From Allopusillimonas ginsengisoli (GTDB lineage: Bacteria; Pseudomonadota; Gammaproteobacteria; Burkholderiales; Burkholderiaceae_B): DNA of 64,000 bases. A program made the position numbers and the translations under genes. Below are positions 51,037 through 58,267 of the stretch, piece after piece. Every line of letters starts with the position of its first letter. Positions within the stretch are counted from its first letter, which is position 1. Location: positions 1 to 64,000 of the forward strand of contig RAPG01000015.1 of the NCBI GenBank assembly GCA_005239165.1. The letters run 5' to 3'. Under the pieces are notes generated by a model. It was not told the DNA's origin. It saw only the letters and a program-made list of their open reading frames with translations, and made no database searches.

Positions 51037-52206
51037 TTACAGATCGGGCTGGTATGTCCATTTGCCGTCAACGACCTTGACGATGACGCGCGCACGCTTG
51101 TCAAAGCCTGCGTGATCGGTGGGGCTCATGTTAAATACACCTTGCGATGCCGGAAGATCTTTTACCTTTTCGATGGCATCACGCAATGCCTGGCGGAATT
51201 CTACCGTACCCGGCTTGGCACCCGTTTTGAGCGCCTCGGGAATAGCTTGCGAAATAAGCAGGCCGGCATCCCACAAGTGACCACCAAATGTGTTGATCGT
51301 GCCATCGCCGTACTTGGCTTCGTATTTGGCTTTGTACTCAAGCGCACTCTTTTTGACCGGATTATTGTCAGGCAGCTGATCGGCAACCAGCAGAGGCCCC
51401 GCCGGCAGAATCATGTCTTCACAGTCTTTGCCACACACCCGCAGGACGTCATTATTGGCAGCACCGTGCGTCTGATACATAATGCCTTTGTAACCACGAC
51501 TTTTGAGTTCGCGCTGGGGCAATGCTGTTGGTGTGCCAGATGCCGCCACCAAAATACCGTCTGGCTTTGCAGCTATCAGCTTGAGCACCTGCCCCGTCAC
51601 GCTCGTGTCATTGCGCGCAAAACGTTCAACATCAACGATTTTAATGCCTTTGGCTTCGGCAGCCTTGGTCATTTGTTCGAGCCAGCCTTCGCCATAGGCA
51701 TCAGCAAAGCCAATAAAACCAAGTGTTTTTACTTGCTGTTTGGCCATGGCGTCGGCCAGGGCACTCGCCATTAACGCGTCATTTTGCGGAGTTTTAAACG
51801 CCCAAACGCGCCCGCCCTCGACAGGCTCCACAATTTTTGCGCTGGCCGCCACACTGATCATGGGTGTTTTGGTTTCGCCTGCAACGTCCGTCATGGCAAT
51901 TGACGCGGGCGAAACTGTACTGCCAATAACGACATCAACCTTGTCATCGGCAACAAGCTTGCGCATGTTTTTTACGGCAGTTGTCATATCGGTACCGTCG
52001 TCGAGCACGATATATTCAATCTTCTGGCCTGCAATTTCGGTCGGCAACAGCGATACCGTGTTGCGCTCGGGAATGCCCAGCGAAGCCGCCGGCCCTGTGC
52101 TCGACAGGGTGACACCCACCTTGATCTGTGCCGAGGCAACGAGAGGCACGGCCAGCGCAACCGCACCCGCCAGCACCGATAACCGAATTGACTTTCTGCT
52201 TGTCAT
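51037..52206 (-). CDS. Periplasmic substrate-binding protein of HAAT family (cluster 2)
   Basis: Receptor of the minus-strand importer. I chose the ATG at 52206 (MTSRKSIRLSVLAGAVALAVPLVASAQ), with GGAG about six bases upstream; ATGs further upstream (52218, 52344) lack a signal peptide. About 389 residues with a signal peptide ending VASAQIK. The first lobe opens VGVTLSSTGPAASLGIPERN, typical of branched-chain amino acid or aromatic-compound receptors. Two Cys in VCGKDCEDM may form a disulfide. Substrate unknown. Confidence 0.9.
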   Translation of the reverse strand: MTSRKSIRLSVLAGAVALAVPLVASAQIKVGVTLSSTGPAASLGIPERNTVSLLPTEIAGQKIEYIVLDDGTDMTTAVKNMRKLVADDKVDVVIGSTVSPASIAMTDVAGETKTPMISVAASAKIVEPVEGGRVWAFKTPQNDALMASALADAMAKQQVKTLGFIGFADAYGEGWLEQMTKAAEAKGIKIVDVERFARNDTSVTGQVLKLIAAKPDGILVAASGTPTALPQRELKSRGYKGIMYQTHGAANNDVLRVCGKDCEDMILPAGPLLVADQLPDNNPVKKSALEYKAKYEAKYGDGTINTFGGHLWDAGLLISQAIPEALKTGAKPGTVEFRQALRDAIEKVKDLPASQGVFNMSPTDHAGFDKRARVIVKVVDGKWTYQPDL

Positions 52207-52423
52207 TGATAACTCCATGAAATATACGACGCCACGCTTTTTTACTTGTGCATGGAACCAATGGTGAGGGAACCCATCATTATCGACAAAAACAGATACA
52301 AGGTGTTCTAGGGGATTCCCCTCAGCAGCGCAATAAAACTGCATAATTAAGGGAACCTGCCCGCCTTTTCAAAGTCGATTAACATGGTAGTTTGTAATAT
52401 CGATCCACTATATAGGCACTCAC

Positions 52424-52816
52424 GTGAATAAAATCGTCAAGAGCGATGCGCAATGGCGCGCCGAACTGACTCCCGAAGAATATACCGTTGCCCGGCAAAA
52501 GGGTACAGAAAGGCCGTTTACCGGCCGCTACTGGAACACGACCGAGCACGGCATATACCGCTGCATAGGCTGTGGCACCGCGCTGTTCGCCTCAGACACC
52601 AAGTTTGATGCAGGCTGTGGCTGGCCCAGCTACTTTGAGCCACTCGACCCGGCCAACGTACGCGAAGAAACCGACACCACCCACGGTATGGTGCGCACCG
52701 AAGTTCTGTGCAACGTCTGTGACTCACATCTGGGCCACGTTTTTCCTGACGGGCCTCCGCCTACGGGGCTGCGCTATTGTCTCAACTCTCTCTCGCTCAA
52801 GTTTGAGCCTGCCTGA
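52424..52816 (+). CDS. msrB: Peptide-methionine (R)-S-oxide reductase MsrB
   Basis: Repairs the R-epimer of methionine sulfoxide with thioredoxin. 130 residues. Zn is held by Cys pairs at about residues 47/50 (RCIGCGTAL) and 96/99 (CNVCDSHLGHVF). The catalytic Cys is at about residue 119 (LRYCLNSLSL). Likely GTG start at 52424, with TATAGG a few bases before it as a possible -10. It opens msrB-yciB-bolA-PPIase: the stop overlaps yciB as TGATG. The second resolving Cys common in some forms is not obvious. Confidence 0.95.
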   Translation: MNKIVKSDAQWRAELTPEEYTVARQKGTERPFTGRYWNTTEHGIYRCIGCGTALFASDTKFDAGCGWPSYFEPLDPANVREETDTTHGMVRTEVLCNVCDSHLGHVFPDGPPPTGLRYCLNSLSLKFEPA

Positions 52817-53391
52817 TGAAAAAATTTCTTTTCGATCTGTTTCCGCTGCTGCTATTTTTTGTAGCGTTCAAATTTTCAGACATCTTTACCGCCACTGCAG
52901 TGGCCATTATTGCTGCGGTGGCACAGTTTATCTGGCTCAAAGCCACAGGCAGGGCCATAGAAGCCACACACTGGATCAACCTTAGCGTCATCGTCCTCTT
53001 TGGCGGCGCCACGCTGTTTTTCCACAATGATGCTTTCATCAAATGGAAGCCTACGGTACTTTACTGGTTGTTCGGCAGTATTCTGGTCGGGGGCAAGCTG
53101 TTTTTTGGCCGCAATATCATGCAAAAGCTCATGGGAGACAAAGTCAGCATGCCTGGCCCGGTATGGGACAAACTCAATTACAGCTGGGCGGGCTTTTTTG
53201 CACTATCAGGTGCCCTTAACCTGTACGTGGCGTTTTCCGGCCACTTTACCGAATCACAGTGGGTAAATTTCAAGGTTTTCGGCCTTATGGCGCTGCTGCT
53301 TGTTTTCGCCATTGCCCAATCCATCTGGCTGGGTCGCCATATGCAAGAAGATGGCAACCCTGCTGACAGCAAATCAGAGGAGCTTCCTTAA
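52816..53391 (+). CDS. yciB: Inner-membrane septation protein YciB/IspZ
   Basis: Integral membrane protein of the YciB family, linked to septum formation and envelope integrity. 191 residues, about six hydrophobic segments. MKKFLFDLFPLLLFFVAFKF is the conserved start. NDAFIKWKPTVLYWLFG and SYFLLSGALNLY (here WAGFFALSGALNLYVAF) are family hallmarks. The overlaps with msrB (TGATG) and bolA (TAATG) make a tightly coupled trio. Confidence 0.94.
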   Translation: MKKFLFDLFPLLLFFVAFKFSDIFTATAVAIIAAVAQFIWLKATGRAIEATHWINLSVIVLFGGATLFFHNDAFIKWKPTVLYWLFGSILVGGKLFFGRNIMQKLMGDKVSMPGPVWDKLNYSWAGFFALSGALNLYVAFSGHFTESQWVNFKVFGLMALLLVFAIAQSIWLGRHMQEDGNPADSKSEELP

Positions 53392-53660
53392 TGCCTCACC
53401 AGGAACGCAAGCTTGTGCTCCAAGAGCGACTACAGGCGCTCAACCCCAGCCATCTCGATATTGTCGACGAGTCACATTTGCACGCAGGCCATGCTGGTAG
53501 CCGCAATGGTGCCAGCCACTTCCGCGTCCATATCTGGACTGACCAGTTTGACGGCCTGTCCACCGTTGCACGTCACCGGCTTGTGTATGATCGCGTCCAG
53601 GATCTCATGCCATTTCCCGTCCACGCTCTGGCCATCGTCGCCAAAAACCCTTCTTTTTAA
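53391..53660 (+). CDS. BolA-family protein
   Basis: 89-residue BolA-like regulator or iron-sulfur trafficking partner of monothiol glutaredoxins. VDESHLHAGHAGSRNGASHFR contains the conserved His residues, and LSTVARHRLVYDRVQDLM is the helix-turn-helix-like part. YciB-BolA-PPIase order is seen in related betaproteobacteria. It is coupled to yciB through TAATG and followed by the PPIase gene 14 bp later. Confidence 0.92.
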   Translation: MPHQERKLVLQERLQALNPSHLDIVDESHLHAGHAGSRNGASHFRVHIWTDQFDGLSTVARHRLVYDRVQDLMPFPVHALAIVAKNPSF

Positions 53661-53674
53661 CACCAAGGATCTCC

Positions 53675-54451
53675 ATGAAACGATTAGCAGTATTTGCCGC
53701 CAGTGTTGTCATTGCGCTGCCCGTGTATGCACAGGATGTCGCAAGCGTAAATGGCACAGCCATCACACAGCAACAGCTTGATAAATTCGTCAAACTGCTG
53801 ACAACTCAGGGTGCCAAAGACACTCCCGAGCTGCGCACGCAAGTCAAGCAAGAAATGGTCAACCGCCTAGTGGCTGTACAGGCTGCAGAAAAGGCAGGCA
53901 TAGACAAAAAACCTGAAGTCAAGCAAGAAATAGAATTAGCCCGCCAAGGCATTTTGGTACGGGCGCTCATGGCCAACCATCTCGAAAAAAACCCCATCAC
54001 CGACGCCAAGGTTGAGGCTGAGTACAACGAGATCAAAAAATCACAGGCTGGCAAAAAAGAATACAAACTGCGCCATATCCTGGTCGAAGATGAAAAAGCG
54101 GCACAAGATCTGATCGCACAGATCAAGGCCAAGAAAATCACCTTCGCGGAAGCCGCCAAGAAAAACTCCAAAGATCCTGGCAGTGGCAAAAACGGCGGTG
54201 AGCTGGGCTGGGGCCCGGCCAGCAACTACGTACCAGAATTCGCCGGAGCCGTCGAAAAGCTCAAAAAGGGCCAAATGTCTGATTCGCCCATCAAAACCCA
54301 GTTTGGCTGGCACATTATTGAGGTCGAAGACTCTCGCGACGTCAAGTTCCCCGAACTCAGCGAAGTGAAGACACAGATCGAAGAAATGCTGCGCCAGCAA
54401 GAGCTTGCTGATTACCAGGCTCAGCTCATGAAAAACGCCACTATCAAGTAA
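53675..54451 (+). CDS. Periplasmic parvulin-type peptidyl-prolyl isomerase
   Basis: SurA/PrsA-like folding helper of 258 residues. The signal peptide MKRLAVFAASVVIALPVYA is followed by a SurA-type N-terminal chaperone region (VNGTAITQQQLDKFVKLL). The PpiC parvulin domain spans about residues 128-220, with KLRHILVEDEKAAQDL, KNSKDPGSGKNGGELGW and GWHIIEVED. The C-terminal tail is helical and charged. A weak hairpin (CAGTGC/GCACTG, 54462-54478) lies after the stop. Confidence 0.92.
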   Translation: MKRLAVFAASVVIALPVYAQDVASVNGTAITQQQLDKFVKLLTTQGAKDTPELRTQVKQEMVNRLVAVQAAEKAGIDKKPEVKQEIELARQGILVRALMANHLEKNPITDAKVEAEYNEIKKSQAGKKEYKLRHILVEDEKAAQDLIAQIKAKKITFAEAAKKNSKDPGSGKNGGELGWGPASNYVPEFAGAVEKLKKGQMSDSPIKTQFGWHIIEVEDSRDVKFPELSEVKTQIEEMLRQQELADYQAQLMKNATIK

Positions 54452-54493
54452 GCAACAAAACAGTGCCGCGAGCACTGCTGCTTTATTGATATT

Positions 54494-54545
54494 GGCCGTT
54501 AAAACGCCGCCGATCATTATTTATGGCGGGGGCGTTTTAACGGCC
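54494..54545. repeat. 15-bp inverted repeat beside the tandem arrays
   Basis: GGCCGTTAAAACGCC (54494-54508) and its perfect complement GGCGTTTTAACGGCC (54531-54545), with a 22-base spacer, lie after the PPIase gene. The fold could be a terminator for the PPIase gene, but no T-run follows. It is 25 bp from the first tandem array. Confidence 0.85.
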
Positions 54546-54570
54546 TTTACATTTCTGCCGTGCCAGCCTG

Positions 54571-54753
54571 TGTTTGGCTGTGTTTGGCTGTGTTTGGCTG
54601 TGTTTGGCTGTGTTTGCCGGTGTATGCCCGGTGTATGCCCGGTGTATGCCCGGTGTATGCCCGGTGTATGCCCGTTTATGCCTGTGTTTGCCCGTTTATG
54701 CCTGTGTTTGCCCGTCTATGCCTGTGTTTGCCCATCTATGTCTGCGTCTGCCC
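54571..54753. repeat. Compound tandem repeat in three registers
   Basis: Four perfect copies of TGTTTGGCTG (54571-54610) are followed by a degenerate one. Five perfect copies of GGTGTATGCCC (11 bp, 54619-54673) come next. Then come four copies of the 20-bp unit GTTTATGCCTGTGTTTGCCC (54674-54753), of which the first two are perfect and the last diverged. All units share a TGTNTG core. The array lies in the 519-bp gap between the PPIase and ligA (54452-54970), which has no supported gene. Units are not multiples of 3, and three overlapping frames are open only because of the repeats. Confidence 0.93.
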
Positions 54754-54970
54754 GTGCCTGCCGTGCCACGGGGGTTAAGCTGGCTCGATACCCGATGCGA
54801 GCCGCTTTCAGGAACAGAACAGCATGCAGCGTTCAGTCGACACAAGGTCGCCTGCCTGACCTACACCTGCAAAAAAAACTAACACCGATCCCGCACCAGG
54901 GCTATTTGTGAAGCGGAGCACCATGACGCGCATTACGTGATGCCATCTCAGACCAACTCAGGCCTGTGGC

Positions 54971-57205
54971 TCAGACACCCAGCAATTTCTTCAGGCCGTC
55001 TTCATCAAGTATAGTGACGCCCAGTTCAGACGCTTTGACAAGTTTGCTGCCTGCCTCGTCGCCCGCCACCAGGTAAGCCGTTTTCTTGGAGACTGACCCG
55101 CTTACCTTCCCTCCGGCCGCCAGGATGCGCCGGGTAGCTTCATCACGCGTCCAGTTGGGCATGGTGCCGGTCAGTACCAGCGTCTTGCCTTCCAGGGGCT
55201 GTGCGCCGCTGCCAGGTGCCTCGACTGCCCTGGGCCGCACACCCGCCTCTGCAAGCGCCTGCACAACTTCACGGTTGTGAGGTTCACCGAAAAACCGTGC
55301 AATTGAGCCCGCCACCACTGGCCCAACATCACGTACCCGCAGCAATGCTTCTTCGTCGGCAGCCATGACCGCGTCCACTGACCCAAAATGCAGCGCCAGA
55401 TCGCGGGCTGTGGTCTCGCCTACATGACGAATACCCAATGCATAAAGCAGACGCCCCAGCTCGGGTTCGCTGGCACGCTCAAGGGCTGCTACCAGATTCT
55501 CGGCCGACTTGCGACCCATGCGGTCATACAAGAGCAGATCTTCCACCTTTAACGTAAACAGGTCAGCCAGTGATTTGACGCGATCACTCTCGACCAGTTG
55601 GTCGACCAATTTTTCGCCCAGGCCTTCGATATCAAGCGCCTTGCGGCTGGCCGCATGACGTAGGGTCTGCTTGCGCTGAGCCGCGCAAAACAAGCCACCG
55701 GTACAACGCGCGATGGCTTCATCTTCAAGCCGCTCGATGGCGGAATCGCAAACAGGGCAATGCTGTGGCATGACAAACGGCCGGGCATCCTCAGGGCGCA
55801 GTTCAATCACCGGCCCCACAACCTCAGGGATGACATCACCTGCTCGCCGCACAATAACGGTGTCGCCGATGCGCACGTCTTTGCGCAGAATTTCATCTTC
55901 GTTGTGCAGCGTGGCATTAGTAACCGTCACGCCCCCAACAAAAACAGGCTTAAGCCGGGCAACAGGCGTAATGGCACCGGTCCGCCCTACCTGCACTTCG
56001 ATATCGAGCAACGTTGTGGTTTCTTCCTGGGCCGGAAACTTGTGCGCAATGGCAAAACGCGGTGCCCGCGCCACAAACCCGAGCACGCGCTGGGCCTCTA
56101 GCGAATTTACCTTATAAACCACACCGTCTATGTCAAATGGCAGCTTCTGGCGCTTGCTGCCACGATCTTGATAAAACTGCAGCAAGCCATCTACACCGCG
56201 CACAACCTCGCGAGAGGGGCTAACGGGCAGGCCCAGGGTAGCCAGCCAGTCGAGCATGGCGCTGTGCGTGTTGCGCAGTGCCCGGGCGGGATCAAGCGCT
56301 TCGTCTGGCTGTGCCTGATGCACACCTTGCCCTTCCGCTTCGGCGAGCTGCGTCTTGGAGGGCGTATGGGCCCTGAACGGCGCAGATGCGCCTTGCTGCG
56401 CTTGCTCACCTGACAGCTGCTCAGGCGCCAGGCTGGCGGCCTCGCGGCGCAGAGCCACTGTCGGCACCGCATCACCCAGGACCAGCTCCCCCCATCCGTA
56501 GGCATAAAAGCGCAGAGGTCGCTGGGCAGTAATACGCGGATCAAGCTGACGCAAACTGCCTGCCGCCGCATTGCGGGGGTTGACGAAAATCTTGTCGCCG
56601 CGTCGCTGCTGCGTTTCGTTGAGGCGCTCAAAATCACGGCGATTCATCAAGACCTCGCCACGTACTTCAAGCACAGCGGGGTAATCACCCCTCAGAGACA
56701 ACGGAACTGAGCGCAGCGTGCGAATGTTACTGGTGATGTCTTCACCGGTCTGGCCATCGCCGCGCGTCGCAGCCTGTACCAGCTTGCCTTGCTCATAGCG
56801 CAGGCTGACCGCAAGGCCATCAAACTTAAGCTCGGCCCCGTACTCCACCAGACCATCCGCATCGGTAAGTCCGGCCCCGCGCAAAGTGTCTGCCACGCGC
56901 TTGTTAAAGGCCTGAACATCTTCAGTTTCAAATGCATTGGACAGCGACAGCATGGCCACAGCATGTCGCACACTGTCAAAGCCGGAAATGGGCTGCGCCC
57001 CCACACGCTGGGTGGGTGACTCGGGTGTAATAAGGTCTGGATGAGCCTCTTCAAGGCTCTGCAGCTCTGCCATGAGCCGGTCATACTCGGCATCTGATGC
57101 TATGGGCTGATCAAGCACGTAATAGCGGTGATTATGTTCGGAAATCTGGCTGCGCAACACGTCGACGCGTTGCGCCACCGACACCTCGCCGTCGGAAGCT
57201 GTCAC
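54971..57205 (-). CDS. ligA: NAD-dependent DNA ligase LigA with an insert
   Basis: Essential ligase that seals nicks with NAD+. 744 residues against about 670 for E. coli LigA. The adenylated Lys is in GAELKFDGLA near residue 130. A Cys4 zinc finger starts with CPVC near 482, then a helix-hairpin-helix domain, and a C-terminal BRCT domain (LVLTGTMPNWTRDEATRRI onward). The extra length is an Ala/Gln/Glu-rich stretch at about residues 250-312 (around SLAPEQLSGEQAQQG) inside the adenylation domain, before HSAMLDWLATLGLPV. It is in frame. The gene overlaps zipA by 4 bp. Confidence 0.95.
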   Translation of the reverse strand: MTASDGEVSVAQRVDVLRSQISEHNHRYYVLDQPIASDAEYDRLMAELQSLEEAHPDLITPESPTQRVGAQPISGFDSVRHAVAMLSLSNAFETEDVQAFNKRVADTLRGAGLTDADGLVEYGAELKFDGLAVSLRYEQGKLVQAATRGDGQTGEDITSNIRTLRSVPLSLRGDYPAVLEVRGEVLMNRRDFERLNETQQRRGDKIFVNPRNAAAGSLRQLDPRITAQRPLRFYAYGWGELVLGDAVPTVALRREAASLAPEQLSGEQAQQGASAPFRAHTPSKTQLAEAEGQGVHQAQPDEALDPARALRNTHSAMLDWLATLGLPVSPSREVVRGVDGLLQFYQDRGSKRQKLPFDIDGVVYKVNSLEAQRVLGFVARAPRFAIAHKFPAQEETTTLLDIEVQVGRTGAITPVARLKPVFVGGVTVTNATLHNEDEILRKDVRIGDTVIVRRAGDVIPEVVGPVIELRPEDARPFVMPQHCPVCDSAIERLEDEAIARCTGGLFCAAQRKQTLRHAASRKALDIEGLGEKLVDQLVESDRVKSLADLFTLKVEDLLLYDRMGRKSAENLVAALERASEPELGRLLYALGIRHVGETTARDLALHFGSVDAVMAADEEALLRVRDVGPVVAGSIARFFGEPHNREVVQALAEAGVRPRAVEAPGSGAQPLEGKTLVLTGTMPNWTRDEATRRILAAGGKVSGSVSKKTAYLVAGDEAGSKLVKASELGVTILDEDGLKKLLGV

Positions 57206-58224
57206 GAAAAAACCCTTACGGTACGCGCGTCGCCAGCCTCAAAACCTGCCTCACTGAGCCGGGCGTACATACCCAGCAATTGCCCGTCAATAGCCTGGTC
57301 GGCACCATCAGGCACTGGCCGGCCCTGGTCGTCGAGCAACTCGCCATCAAGACGCCTCGCAAGATCGCGCCCTACGCAAGCCATGCGACTAAATGCTTGC
57401 TCATCAGCCGGACTTCTGGGCAAATCTAGCAGCAGGTCGATGCGACTGACGCTTTCAGTCTGAATTTCATGAGCATGCTGGCCATCAAACAAAACGGTAA
57501 AGCGCGGCAGGCCCGTGTCGGACATCCATGCCTGCTGCCCCTGGTGCGACATAAACCCTATTTCTTTCAGAATGCCGGACACCTTTGAGATGGTATGCGG
57601 CTCGGAAAGCCGTAACGCCAGCCCGACCTGGGCATCAAGATCGGCGCAGATGGCATCGAGCTCTTGGGCTTGCTGCAGCACAGGCTCTTGTTCAGGGCCT
57701 TCAATGGCACCGTCAAAGCGTTCGGCAAGCCCCTGAGCTTCAGTCCATAGCTGCGACCACTCAATATCGGTGAGAGGGCCGCTGCGGTTGGCCAGCAGCA
57801 CGGCCAGCTGCATTGATGTATATGATTCTTGGGCACGCAACCGGGCACGGTGCCCGCCGCCTTCGCGTTCGGCAAAAATGCGCACAGGCTTACTACCCAC
57901 CCTGGTCAGGGCGTGTACAGCCTGATGCAGACTTTCGGAGGCGACAGCCTGTGCAAAGGCGATCTCAATAACCGCCTCGGTAGCAGGATCGGCTTCGGCC
58001 GGATCGTCAGCGGGGAGATCTTCATCAGGTGCTCGGGCAGCACCCAGACCCGGTTCACGCCGACCCGCCGCAGGTGCCGCAGACATGAGCGGATCTTGCT
58101 CACGCTCGGGAAAATGCTCTTGCATTTGCTTGCGCACGCGGCGATCTTGCCACCAGTTAAATAAAAGCACAATCAGGATCAGTAAGATGCCAAGAAGAAT
58201 CAATGCAATCTGCAAGTCGCTCAT
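57202..58224 (-). CDS. zipA: ZipA-like cell-division protein
   Basis: FtsZ-anchoring protein of 340 residues. One N-terminal membrane helix (LQIALILLGILLILIVLLFN) is followed by a short basic stretch, a Pro/Ala/Glu-rich linker, and a C-terminal ZipA domain from about residue 190 (LSEPHTISKVSGILKEIGF to RIDLLLDLPRSP). The linker is shorter than in enterobacteria. It sits between smc and ligA, the conserved smc-zipA-ligA order. It overlaps ligA by four bases. Confidence 0.87.
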   Translation of the reverse strand: MSDLQIALILLGILLILIVLLFNWWQDRRVRKQMQEHFPEREQDPLMSAAPAAGRREPGLGAARAPDEDLPADDPAEADPATEAVIEIAFAQAVASESLHQAVHALTRVGSKPVRIFAEREGGGHRARLRAQESYTSMQLAVLLANRSGPLTDIEWSQLWTEAQGLAERFDGAIEGPEQEPVLQQAQELDAICADLDAQVGLALRLSEPHTISKVSGILKEIGFMSHQGQQAWMSDTGLPRFTVLFDGQHAHEIQTESVSRIDLLLDLPRSPADEQAFSRMACVGRDLARRLDGELLDDQGRPVPDGADQAIDGQLLGMYARLSEAGFEAGDARTVRVFS

Positions 58225-58267
58225 AGTCGGCCCCGCCGTACCCCTAAATGTTTATGAGATATCACCA

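Noticed and set aside
54571..54753. CRISPR array
   Set aside because: The repeats are directly adjacent with no spacers, units are 10-20 bp, and no cas genes occur in the window.
54486..54911. Cys-rich repetitive frame through the compound array
   Set aside because: Three overlapping frames are open over the same bases, and the block lengths (10, 11, 20) break codon phase, so it is a repeat artefact.
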